Below, one piece after another: positions 1-10,876 of a stretch of DNA of 64,000 bases; the stretch's first letter is position 1, and each line of letters opens with the position of its first letter. The position numbers were made by a program, and so were the translations under genes. The stretch is from Calonectria ilicicola (taxonomy: Eukaryota > Ascomycota > Sordariomycetes > Hypocreales > Nectriaceae). The notes beneath the pieces were generated by a model, which was not told the origin of the DNA, made no database searches, and worked only from the letters and a program-made list of their open reading frames with translations. The DNA lies in contig CP085832.1 in the NCBI GenBank assembly GCA_020809705.1, positions 1,984,001-2,048,000 on the forward strand, in the 5' to 3' direction.

Positions 1-531
1 GTTCCAGACACTGGCCTTGTCAACGGAACGAACCAAGCCCATCTGCCCATTTCACGCTCTCGGCACCCGCCTCCCATCGTTTAAATATGGGCCCAGTTAC
101 TGAATTAATTACCAAATAAAACGCAGGGAAGCTCGCCGGCCGCGGAGGGGTCTTTTTTGGAGGCGGGGAGGAAAATGTTTTTTATGTATGTCGGAGTGAA
201 ACCGCTCACATTAAAAAAAAAACCCACCCGCCGCGTGCCAAGACTAGTTTTTTTTCTCCCCTGCCCTTGCTTGATCAGCAATTCCAGGTGGCGCGGCCTT
301 TTCGTTACCCGGTTGTGACTTCAGCTTGGTGTTCCTTCTTGGAATCTTATCTTCTGCAACGTCAAAACCAGATAAGAACGAGAACCAACCGGAGGGGGTC
401 TTGGCAAGAGCGAGTTGGTATCTTGGGCTCGTCTTGCGGGGTTGTTCTGCTCTCAACAATCTTTTTTATCATCGTTTGAACTCGGCTCCCCGAGTTGTCT
501 ACTATTTGTTGTTTATTGTCGCATCGCCATC
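1..531. other. Intergenic, upstream of the MFS gene
   Basis: No convincing coding frame. The stretch has A/T homopolymer tracts near 211-222 and 249-256. A pyrimidine-rich leader precedes the ATG at 532 and probably holds the promoter and 5' UTR of the MFS gene. No specific factor site is recognised. Confidence 0.6.
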
Positions 532-2294
532 ATGGGCCAGCTCGAAGTTTCAGCCGAGGCAGCGCCTCCTCCCGCGCAGAGACTCGACAACGAGGCTCAG
601 AACGAACTCAGCGCCGAGGACTTGGCCGCGGAGCAGCAGCTTCTTCGAAAGCTGGATTTGCACATTATCCCGCTCGTAATGGCCTTGTACCTCTTTAGTT
701 TCCTCGACAGGTGAGTCAGTTCGCTTAACTCGGACCCCGCGATCCTCGGCTTGGCAACTAGGCGCTAACGACTTGCAACTTGCATAGAGTCAACATTGGC
801 AATGCCCGTTTGTACGGCCTTGAGGAGGATCTCGGGCTTTCGTCGCAGCAGTTTCAGGTTTGCGTTTCTATTCTGTTTGTGACGTACCTGCTTTTCGAGG
901 TTCCTTCCAACCTCGTCCTGAAGCTCTTCACCCCGCGCCGCTGGATTGCTTTTATTTCTGTGTCATGGGGTATCATTGCCACCCTCACGGGTCTTGCTGA
1001 CTCGTACGGCTCTCTTATTGCGTGCCGATTGCTTCTCGGAGCTGTCGAGGCAGGCCTATTCCCCGGGTTGACTGTCTACCTGACATTCTTTTATACCAAG
1101 CGTGAGTTGGCTCTGCGAGTGGGCTATCTCTTTGTCAGCGCTGCTATAGCTGGCGCGCTTGGTGGTTTATTGGCATATGGAATTGGGCACATGGATGGTG
1201 TTGAGGGAAAGCGCGGTTGGCGCTGGATCATGATTATTGAAGGAATTCCGAGTTTCGTTATCGGTGTTGTCACGTACTTTGCGCTACCCAACGATGCTGA
1301 AACGGCGTACTTCCTGGATGATCACGAAAGAGCTCTGATGAGGGTGAGACACTCTCGTGAGTATGGAAACACAAAGTCAAGTCGCGAGTTTAGCTTTCCG
1401 GATATGATGGCTGCCTTCAAGGATTGGAAGGTCTGGGCATTCTGCGTGGCTCAGTTTGGCGTTGACACGATGCTTTACGGTGAGTTTCGCCCTTTCACAT
1501 TTTTACCTCTCAGTACCCCCTTTAATGAGACAGTATAATGGACTAAAGACCGAATGAAAACTGACTAACATATTAAGGCTTCTCAACATTCCTCCCCACC
1601 ATTATCGATGATTTGGGCGAGTGGAGCACCGCTGAAGTTCAGCTTCTCACTATCCCGTGTTACTTCCTCGGCGCAGTTGCGTACATGTCTGCAGCGTACT
1701 TTTCAGACAAGATGCAGCGCCGAGGTGTATTTTGCGTCATCTTTGGCGTCATCAGCGTGATTGGTTATGCAATCTTGTTAGCCAATGTGTCCACTGGTGC
1801 ACACTATTTTGGATGCTTCCTCGTTGCTGGGGGACTTTACGTTGTAGTCGGATTACCACTGGCTTGGGTGAGTTACTTTGACGTGAATTTGATACCAAAA
1901 GCTGACACTGGGAATGCTAGCTGCCAACTAACTCACCACGCTATGGAAAGAGGACCACTGGAACAGGCATGCAGCTTACCTGGGGCAACATTGCTGGAAT
2001 CATGTCGGCTTTTATTTAGTAAGTGGTCTTTGCTAATTACTGTATTTAAGACCAAGAGTTTCTAACATCGATTACAGCCCTGCTGCTGACAAGCCACGAT
2101 ACACCCGTGGGCATGCTGTGACGCTCAGCATGGTTGGACTCGGGACTATCATCTACGCATTCCTCTGGTACTGGTATCGACGAGAAAATCAGCTGCGAGA
2201 CGCAGGCAAGATGAAGGATGAGCACCGCGGCATGGAAGAGGAAGAGTTGATGGAATTGGGTGATGAAAGCCCGCACTTCCGATATACGTTTTAA
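532..2294 (+). CDS. MFS permease, anion:cation symporter (allantoate/nicotinate permease-like) family
   Basis: Five exons are supported by consensus splice sites: 532-710, 788-1479, 1578-1867, 1921-2018 and 2078-2294, giving 491 residues. The frame is kept across every junction. The N-terminus has the family layout: an acidic stretch, a Lys-Leu-Asp-x-His-x-x-x-Pro segment opening TM1, then Leu-Asp-Arg-Val-Asn-Ile-Gly-Asn-Ala-Arg at its end, which is diagnostic of the Dal5/Tna1-like ACS family. About twelve hydrophobic segments follow, with the central loop around residues 225-265. The C-terminal tail is acidic and cytosolic. Members import small organic anions such as allantoate, nicotinate, pantothenate or biotin precursors across the plasma membrane by proton symport. 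The substrate cannot be read from sequence. No related metabolic gene lies next to it. The family call is firm; the cargo is unknown. Confidence 0.9.
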
Positions 2295-2950
2295 ATGGAA
2301 AAGCGAAACATCGACTTTTCTGAATAGATGGAATTGAGTAATATGAAGGAAGCGAAGGAATTGGTTACTTGGCAGAGGATGATGATGCCTAGAATGGAAT
2401 AACAGGACCTTAGCGGATGATATAGCATTCCTCTTGTCAGTTGATGGTATCTGGTATCACCAGAGTCCGAGGTCGCTTTGGAATCTACACTGCATTCGCT
2501 TCGATTAGCGCATTAAATTTATTGGTCCTATTGGTCATTGATCTAAGGTGAAACTTCTATGCCGATGAATTGAGCGAGAGATCATAGCTTGAGTGAAGCT
2601 AATGTTCATTCTTGATTACTTAGAAAGATAGCTCATGGGCCAAACCTGCTTCCTAACGACTTGTTTCACGTGACATGTCTTGCAAGACTGCACTTTATTA
2701 CGGTCGCAGCGAATAATAAGCCATATTATGTGCACTTTGGGTCGCAGCAATCCCAAAACGGCAATGAGGCTTCAGCTGCCTTTGCTTGAATGCCGGAGTG
2801 TCTCGATGATTTTTTGCTCTTCCATCCAACTTAGCTACCAATATTATACGCCTCCCCGCCCGAAAAAGGTGAAAGGGACGAATACAATTTGGTCGTGAGA
2901 ATCGAGCGATCGTTACGAGCCACCATTGCCAGACCGCCCCCCAGCTCAAC
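2295..2950. other. Intergenic between MFS and NACHT genes
   Basis: Presumed 3' UTR of the MFS gene followed by the promoter of the NACHT gene. Nothing specific is recognised. Short frames on both strands have non-coding composition. Confidence 0.6.
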
Positions 2951-5052
2951 ATGAATGGGCCAGAGTTTCACGGCCAGATCGGCGGCAATAACGTCTTTGT
3001 CGGTAACAGTGTCTCCGGTGAGACTATCAATATCCACATGCAGCCGGGTAGGCATCTATTGTCTTAATCATCGGGCGATTTAGCTAATGACCGTTTTTCT
3101 ACTACCCAGAGCAATCGAGCACACAACCAAACCTTCCAACTGACCTATCCAAGATTCGACAAAACTGCGCAAAATCTCTTGCATTCCCCGAGATGAATAA
3201 TCGATACAACGATATAGATGACGCTGTTCAAGATACTTGCGATTGGATCTTTCACCATCGTAATTATTCAGCCTGGGAAAACCATCACCGAGGACTACTA
3301 TGGATCAAAGGCAAGCCCGGTTCTGGGAAGTCAACACTGCTCAAATATACGCTCCAGAAGTTGGAGGCCCGATTTTCCGAAAATGATGCCACTGTTTTAC
3401 ATTTTTTCTTTCATGGCCGAGGCGCGGAGCTTCAAAAAACCCCTCTGGGACTCTTTCGCTCACTTCTCCACCAGTTATTGGATCAGGTGCCAAACGAAAT
3501 GGAATCTCTTCTTGATACATTCATGAATAAATGCAACACTATTGGAACACCGTATGAGGACTGGGAATGGCACGAGAGAGAGCTTCAGGACATTTTTCTA
3601 TTCTGCCTTTCGAAAATCTTGGAAACGCGGCCTATCTGGCTCCTTGTCGACGCCTTGGACGAATGTGGCGAAGATGCCGCAGTGGGCCTAGTTGATTGTT
3701 TCAAAATATGGATTGACAAATTATCATCTACCTTTTTCGTATTCAAGGTTTGTTTCTCATGTCGCCACTATCCTATACTGAAGCTTGATGGCGGATTGGA
3801 AATACGTCTTGAAAAAGAAAATGGAAACGATATTGCAGCTTTTGTGGATTCCAAGCTTTTTACTTTCGGCGCAGAAGCTCTTCATTCTGTTAGAGATGTG
3901 ATCATTGAACGCGCCTGTGGTGTTTTCATGTGGGCACATCTTGTTGTTAAGCGAGTTCTGGCACTTGAACGTCAAGGAGAAGGGCCCGGGAAAATTCGAC
4001 TAGAAATCGAGCAGATCCCTTCGGATTTATATGATTTATACACTCAGATCATAAGGGGTATGAATCAAAAGGCGGACTCCCGGACGTTGATCGAATGGGT
4101 CTGCTTCTCCCATCATCCGCTGACGGTGGAGGAGTTGTGTTGGGCTATAGCTTTCGGTGCTGAGGACTGGCGCCCGTCGCTGAGACAATGTGAACAAATG
4201 GAGAATTTTGCCCTAGATGACGAAACAATGGAGAGGAGAATAAAAACTCTCAGTTGTGGTCTGGTGGAGACTTCAAGAACGTTAACGATCAATGATTCTG
4301 GTCATAATTCTCACAAAGTTATTGTTCAGTTCATCCATCAGTCAGTCAAGGACTTTTTTATGGAAAAGGGTCTGACGGCCTTGGGTCCTCTGGATGAGAC
4401 TCCGATATCCAAAGACTTAACGTGGAAATTGGCGCATTATAACCTATCAGTTATCTGTCTTCGTTATCTGGCAATAGATGAGATTGCTCAATTTTTGAGG
4501 GAGCCCGGGGATGATGGCACATTCTCAATTGAGTCCTGGGGATCAATGGTAGCAGATAACGGACATGATACCTTCCGGAATCATAGGGTCGAAATGAAAG
4601 GGAAATTCCGGTTTCTAGAATACTCTGTGGGATCATGGATTTATCACGCTAAGTTGAGCGAAGACCGGAACCTACAGCAGAATAATCTTTTGAAATATCT
4701 CGAATTGCCAGCGGAGAGAGTACTGCGATCGTGGCTGCGCAATCGCAAGGGATCGGATAGCCACTTAAGTACCAAGTATTTGATACAGAATGCAACTATA
4801 CTAACAACAATTTTATCTATGATTATGATGTTTCACACCTTGGGGAGGGATGGATATATATGGAGACAGAGTTCTGATGGTTATGATAAAGCGAGGATAT
4901 TTTCTGGAATGGCCGGCTTTGAAGCTGTTAATCAGTTACTTCCTAATCACGGGCAGATAACTGTGCCAAGAGATTTTCAAGAGAATGAGGGATTTATTGG
5001 TTGGAGACGTTGGTTTCGAATCTTGAGAGCTCCTAAACGCAGAGTTTACTGA
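2951..5052 (+). CDS. NACHT-domain NLR-like (STAND) protein with short Gly/Asn-rich N-terminus
   Basis: Two exons, 2951-3047 and 3110-5052, joined by a GT-AG intron (3048-3109), give 679 residues. Without the intron the frame would start at a later Met (3193) and lose 60 residues. Residues 1-32 are a short segment rich in Gly, Asn and alternating hydrophobics, in the place where fungal NLRs carry an effector domain or an amyloid signalling motif. The NACHT ATPase follows, with Walker A Gly-Lys-Pro-Gly-Ser-Gly-Lys-Ser-Thr at about 100-108 and Walker B Leu-Leu-Val-Asp-Ala-Leu-Asp-Glu at about 210-217. A winged-helix region ends in His-Gln-Ser-Val-Lys-Asp-Phe-Phe near 437-444. The C-terminus lacks a repeat array. 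Only one degenerate ankyrin-like unit (Gly-Phe-Glu-Ala-Val-Asn-Gln-Leu-Leu) is seen near 645. Such proteins act in non-self recognition and regulated cell death. The lack of a ligand-binding array suggests a truncated or divergent receptor. Confidence 0.85.
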
Positions 5053-5189
5053 ATGCTGTTCGAGTTTAACAAGAAGTTGTTCCCATGACTTCAGGTATTA
5101 TATATTATACAATATTCTGAGGTTATATAATTCACAATCCTCTGTTAGAATATATGAACATTGCACAGCATTTACTTTTGGGTCTTTTT

Positions 5190-5223
<34 letters not shown>

Positions 5224-7099
5224 CGTTTTTGGCTCAATGGACCAAGTTGTTTTCCCATTTCACAATAATTCCATTGGATTGCGCAGCGCTTTGGTCTTGT
5301 CGTGCATTTGTATTAATAAACAATTGATAGTTTTTATGAGTACCCCAATAAAAGAGATAGAGTATGGATACTGTGAAGATAGTTGGCATCATCGATCAAT
5401 CTCTCAGGTTCCCGTCTTCACTCATGAGAAGCAGCAGACCATGTGCAACTGTTGTGTTTTAGTAGCATACATAAAAATCATGGCTGGAATTGGGAAGGGT
5501 AGAGGCTTGGAGCTTGTGGTACCGCTATGATTAAAAAATCCAATCCGCACACTCACGTATTTCTCCTACTGATCTGGAAGCGCCAACGGCAGGATGGAGC
5601 TTGTGGTACGGTAACTTACGGTTGTGTATTCTATTCCTGTAGCATCAACCACGGACTTGATCAGGAATAGGGGACGGCTGTGGAAGGGGCCATAACAGTC
5701 GTCCGTTTCCATAAGGCTAGCATATCAAGTTATTGGGGACTAGTAAATTGGCGCCGAAAAGCCGATGGGCGCGGTTTGAACGGCATGGACGGCATAGGCG
5801 GCACTGGCGGCACTGGAAGCCGGGACGGAAGACGATTTTGAGTTGAAAAGGGTTAGTAGAGGTTGGAGTGGGCTATGGCACGATATGAGGGAGGAATGGG
5901 GAGTAGTAGGATGGCAAACGAAGTCGAAAAATGAAGATTGGGAATGCATCTTTTTTAATATGTCGAAGCCAAACATGTGAAGCAGCTCATTGTTGCACGG
6001 ACTGGACGCACATGGCATGGTTTCGTTTCGCATTCTTCTCCTGGTACAGTGTAGCGTGGCAGAGTCAATTGCATTATTTTTTGGGGTTTAGTTGTACAAG
6101 ACTGCACAAGCACTGCACAAGTGGAACCAGCCACCCCATGCCCTTGGATAAATCGGGATACGATGAGGCGGTGCTAACCTCAGCCGTGGGTGTGGGTGGG
6201 CCATTTGTGACCACACAATACGTCAGCCTCGAAGCAAGTCGTCGTGGCCCGTCACTCGAGGGTCTTGCTGTGCATATACGAAGCCAATCCAATCGACATT
6301 GGGCCATCACCTCGGCAGCACACAGTGTTTTGTCTTTGGCTGATCGAAGTAGCCAGCCCCCTTTGTGTGTGTGCAGCCAGCCACTGAGTGAATGGATGAA
6401 TGAATGCTGTGCGTGCACAATTTAGTATTATTATTTTTTCATCCCCTACCAACCACACGGCGCGTGCCACTGTGACAAGCCAGGGCCATCACAGACCACA
6501 CTGTCATCCTCACGTTGCCTCCTTCGTCTCAACTTCATTATGCAGGTGTTGGGACCTGGGTCCTCGGATGTGACATGGGCATTTCGTCCCATTTGTTTGA
6601 GACACATGCTCCCATCACCGGCCCTCTCCCTCTCTCTCCCTCTCCCCATTCTCCCTTTTTTCGTGCATGCAAAAGCTTCCTGTTGTTCCAAAGCCTGTCC
6701 AAGCCCGTCCCAACTGTAACTCGGAGGCCGTGGGGTCCGTTATTCACTTCGCTGCACTGGCCAGTGACCAGCCCGAACCACCCAAACGGTGAGCCAACGC
6801 GTACGTGCTACAATTTAGTGGATACCGCCAGCATTAAAAAAAAAATAGCCAAGCAAGGCACTGCTCGGCCTCAAGCCCGCCGCCACCTTACTTACTAGGG
6901 TGTCTCCTGCTGTCTTATGGCCTGCTGCGACCTCCTTCTTTTCCATCTTTTACACATCATTCGCTTTCTCTGAAAAACACCATTCGTTATTTACTTGCCT
7001 CGTTCGTTTTGGGCTTGTATTCATCACCGCCGCTCCTCGTTCCTCGAACTACCTCCGAATAGACCACCACTCTTCCGCTACCTCACACAAACCGTCACC
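5053..7099. other. Intergenic, about 2 kb
   Basis: AT-rich 3' flank of the NACHT gene, a long T tract, then about 1.8 kb without a credible gene. The last 200 bases are CT-rich and fit the leader of the GPI-anchored protein gene. Short frames here look like random translation. Confidence 0.55.
5192..5220 (+). repeat. Poly-T homopolymer, 29 nt
   Basis: Uninterrupted run of 29 T, 140 bases past the NACHT stop codon. No target-site duplication or element body is visible, so it is recorded as a simple repeat and not as a retroelement tail. Confidence 0.9.
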
Positions 7100-7522
7100 A
7101 TGCGTGTCCAACTCAAGCACATCCTCCCCGCTACCCTCCTCCTCACTGGCGTCCTTGCTGCTTCCAAGGACTCCTCCGCGACAGAGACTGCTGCCGCAAA
7201 GACCGATGCCACTGCTACTGGCGATTCTTCTGCCACGGCTACCGGCGACAGCAGCAACGCAACCACCGACGCGGCCGAGTCTACTGCCACTGGCGACAGC
7301 AAGGAGACTGGCAGTGGCACCGACACCAAGAGCGGCGACAGCAAGAAGACCACAGCCAAGGCTTCCAAGACCAGCCAGGCCGTTGCCACCAACACCTTCA
7401 CGGCCCACATTCAGTCCACCACCGCTCCCGACCTTGAGGGCGGTGCCTTTTCCTTCAGGGACAACAACTACATCATGGTCACCCTGTCGATCAGCGGCCT
7501 TGCCGCACTGTCTCTCATGTAA
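7100..7522 (+). CDS. Small Ser/Thr/Ala-rich GPI-anchored cell-surface protein
   Basis: Intronless, 140 residues, starting at the ATG with a CACC context. Residues 1-21 form a signal peptide (basic start, hydrophobic core, Ala-Ala end). Residues 22-100 are almost entirely Ser, Thr, Ala, Asp, Gly and Lys with imperfect repeats around Ala-Thr-Gly-Asp-Ser, typical of an O-glycosylated stalk. Residues 122-140 are hydrophobic and run to the C-terminus without a basic tail, as expected for a GPI-anchor signal with the attachment site near the Asp-Asn-Asn. It is probably a cell-wall or plasma-membrane surface protein. No enzymatic domain is seen. Codon use (C- or G-ending codons) suggests fairly high expression. 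The GPI prediction is by eye. Confidence 0.8.
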   Translation: MRVQLKHILPATLLLTGVLAASKDSSATETAAAKTDATATGDSSATATGDSSNATTDAAESTATGDSKETGSGTDTKSGDSKKTTAKASKTSQAVATNTFTAHIQSTTAPDLEGGAFSFRDNNYIMVTLSISGLAALSLM

Positions 7523-9663
7523 GGGATAGGGGAACTGTTTTTCCGCGAGAATACGTACATGGACCATCTACAAGACGCACAGGCCATCTGGAGGGATGCA
7601 CCCGACGTTATACATCTCTGTTTTTTATTTCAGGTGTTGGGAGTTTGCAGCCATTTGATTTGATTTCACATACAATTTGCACTTCTGCGGCGAGGCCCGG
7701 AATGGAGGGTAATATGAGGAGTGTGCAGTGGCGCTGAGACACTTCATTTGCGAGCATACCAAGGGCGCAGGGAAACCAAAAAAAAAACAAGTACCGAATC
7801 CACTACCAATAGTCATGAGGCTTCTCAGGGCTGAAGGAAAAGAAATTGGAGGCTTTAGTGGCGGAGGTCGGATAATAATAGTATTTTTTTGTACAGGACT
7901 GTACAAAAGAATGAACAGCGCTAATTTTTATGCTACACTTGTGCCCATGATTCCACTGTGCTTTCTAAATAAAAATGCCCCTGAGGTGATGGGCGGACGG
8001 GATGTGCGGCCCCACACGACTCGGGAGATGCACCATGGCCGGTACCTATTTGCGGGAGCCGGGGTTCGGGGTTTAGGGAACAGGGGGGCTTTTTATATCG
8101 AGGACACTGCAGCTGCCAATGATTTGCTTGCTGGGATAATGCTATTGTCAGGAGAGTTGGTTGTTTGTTTGACTTGCAAGAATGAGGGCAATAGGCAGTG
8201 GGAGCAAAAATAGGAGAGAGAAACAGGAGAGGTGACAGGTCAACATGGCGATATTGGTTGCTGACACGTTGACACCACAGTTACAGCCATTGCTTCACGT
8301 ACAAAGCTCAAGGCAGGCTGCTAGCACCGTGAAATCTGCAACTAAGGGAGGAGAGGCCTGTCAATTATCATGGTAGTGTTCATTGCAGCGGCATATTCAA
8401 TTCTTCCTGGACTGGCAAACCCGTGCGCATTATGTGATTGATTCGAGCATAGAATTTAAACATGGGAGAGAGGAGATAAGCCGAGAGAGTGATACATCGA
8501 CACACACATAACGGAACCCTAATGGCAACTCAGACAAGCAGGACTCTCAGACCTTACTGGACGATAACCACAGTGTGGTGAAACCCGCACTTTGCCCCCA
8601 GGATTTCTTATCTCATCTCACCAGGTCGCTCATCGCCGGCCGCACATTGGAGGAGACGATCCGCGCCAGCTGCCCAGGCGGCCCCCAGGGTCCAATAGCA
8701 GCGCCCACCATCGACGTCATGGGAAGCCTCCCCGCCATTGCACCACAATGGGGGATCAAATCATTCACATCCCCCACTCTTTTGCTTTTTTTTTTTTCTC
8801 GCTCCGGCCGTGAAACAGAAGTCGCTGGACGGGCTCGGATGCCTGCGTGCCCAAGACATGTGCGCCCCCCGTGGGCCCCCCATTCTAGCCGGGAGGCCCC
8901 TACGAAGCTGGGCAGCTGTTGGGAGCTTCGAGTTGGTTGCTGCCCGCGCCGGCTCTCGACCTGACTGCTTCTAGCTGCGGGGTCGTCTTTGGGGGTCGCC
9001 TTTAGGCTCTACTCGGTACCTGTCGCATGCTGCAGTTCGCTGGCACGGGCGCTGGCCGTCGCGGCATGTCAGGCGCTGTAGGTGCTGTAGGTGCTGTAGG
9101 TGCTGTAGGTGCTGTAGGTGCTGTAGGTGCTGTAGGTGCTGCCATTGCTGCTGCTAGCACGCCCGCTAGCGCTGTTGCTTCTGCCCCAAGCTGGCCAACT
9201 CCGGGGCAGACCTTGCACTGTGGAGCTCTGGCCGAGGATTCAACTGGGCCAGTGTGCATCATTAGTGCCCTGACGTGCCTTGCATCCAAGTCCAGTCCAT
9301 CCAGTCCAGTCGCTTCCATCCATCTGCCATCCGCCATCACCACTGCGCTTCCGTTTTTCCAAAATTTCTCGACTCCCCCTTCTTCTTTTTTTCATCCCGT
9401 CTCGCTCACTGTTTCTCCTACGCGATCATCGCCGGCGCATCCTCCTCCACCCGATCCTGTTCGTCTGCTGTCCAACCTATTTGCGCCAACCCAGTGTTTC
9501 CTTGCACGGCTGGTCCCCGCCATCCCACTGTCGTCATCGCGCATTCTGTCCGACATCTTCAATGTTCTAGCAGTCGACACCTCTAGCTTCCCGTACTAAC
9601 AACAATAACCCGATACAACACCTGAATCAAACAATTTCACCATCAATACTACCATTTTCCGAC
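7523..9663. other. Intergenic, about 2.1 kb, with minisatellite and CT-rich leader
   Basis: Holds the 3' flank of the GPI-protein gene, a 9-bp minisatellite and, from about 9340, a strongly pyrimidine-rich tract running into the start of the next gene, probably its core promoter and 5' UTR. The open frame spanning the minisatellite translates to simple repeats and Ser/Pro-rich leader sequence, so I do not call it a gene. Confidence 0.55.
9075..9137 (+). repeat. Perfect 9-bp tandem repeat, 7 copies
   Basis: Seven exact copies of GCTGTAGGT in head-to-tail order, with a partial eighth (GCTG) after. The unit length is a multiple of three, so it stays open in several frames on both strands and creates artificial open frames. 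Likely variable in copy number. Confidence 0.95.
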
Positions 9664-10876
9664 ATGGCGCAGGCGCATCCAACCTTTATCAACCTCCCGC
9701 CTCCAAGCTCCAGGCCAGACACTCCGTCTGAGATGCCGTGCGTCGCCCCATGCTTCCCCCTCCTGCCCTACCTGAACACATGATGCTGTCGCCTTGAGAG
9801 TCTCAAAAGCTCACCCTGCTTCCATTTCTAGCGGAACGCCTACGAGCACTACAACGTCCCTCTCTGCTCTCTCCACCACCGCCATCAAGGACGGCCACCG
9901 CGGCCACTTTCCTCCAGGTTCACTGAGCCGCGGCCACCAGCACAACCCCTCCACCACCAGCCTCGAGGCTGAGCGCGCCGACCGAATCTCCCGTCTCGCT
10001 GGCCTCGAACGAGTCTCGACCCTTCGCGCTCCTCCTCCAGGGTCTGCGCCCGGCGGCGCCAACTCTAGCTCCCCCCAGACCACCCCGACTTCAACGACAG
10101 GCTTCCCGCCTAATTTCCCCGCGACCCAGCACCTGACGCCCGCCTACTTTGATAGCAATGGCCAGCCAGTCGCCGTTACGAAGATGAGCACCGTCGGAAC
10201 TGCTAGCGCAACCGAGAGCCATGTTGATGAGGACGGGCGCACGACTGCTGGTGACCACGACGAAGACATGCTGAGCACTGATACCAACTATCGCGAAGCC
10301 GAATCAGTCACTAGCATGGGTGGATATGCCGATGTTATGGAGGAGGATATTGACCGCTTCACAAATCGCTCCGTTGGCGGTTACGAGGACCGCATGAGCG
10401 ACGACGGCAATGCTTCTCTCGTTGGCTTCGGCGAAGGTGCTGGAAGCACTGTTTCTGGCCCAATCTACCACCGCCGTCCGGTACCCAACTCCATCACCGC
10501 TCAACAGATCTGGGGCCTCGAACGGACGAACTCGGGTCTCAGCGACTCGCGGCGTGAAAGAGATACTCACATGGGTGGAGATACTCCAGTCAGTGTCTCG
10601 GCCTTACAAGAGAGACGAGATGCGCGCATGGTAGACGGCGTAGCGGCCGATTCCGAGCACGACTCGTTTGTCGACACAACTTTCCGAGGACCTGTTCCCG
10701 CATCAAATACGCACTCACATTCTCAGTCTGGCGGAGCCCAGGAGGCAGCCGAGAGAATTGTGCAAAGATTAGACAGCGGCGAGACAAGGACGGGGGTGTC
10801 CGGTCTCGTAGGCCCGGGTAGGAGCGGTGAACCTCTAGGGAAGTTTTATTTCGAGGGCGACAGGCGAGACAACTAA
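9664..10876 (+). CDS. Conserved-looking low-complexity protein of unknown function
   Basis: Two exons, 9664-9737 and 9832-10876, with a GT-AG intron of 94 nt, give 372 residues. Without the upstream exon the main frame has no good ATG at its 5' end, which supports the splice. Residues 1-110 are rich in Pro, Ser and Thr. A short segment with Glu-Arg-Ala-Asp-Arg-Ile-Ser-Arg-Leu-Ala-Gly-Leu-Glu-Arg near 70-84 looks helical and may be a conserved motif. The middle is acidic (Glu-Glu-Asp-Ile-Asp-Arg). The end has a helical Glu-Ala-Ala-Glu-Arg-Ile-Val-Gln-Arg-Leu stretch and a Lys-Phe-Tyr-Phe-Glu tail. No signal peptide or membrane segment. I do not recognise the family. Probably an intrinsically disordered regulatory or scaffold protein. 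Confidence 0.7.

Noticed and set aside
5192..5220. Poly-T as a retroelement tail
   Set aside because: No element body, target-site duplication or reverse-transcriptase frame nearby.
9027..9599. 190-codon frame with Gly-Ala-Val repeats
   Set aside because: Created by the 9-bp minisatellite and the CT-rich leader of the next gene.
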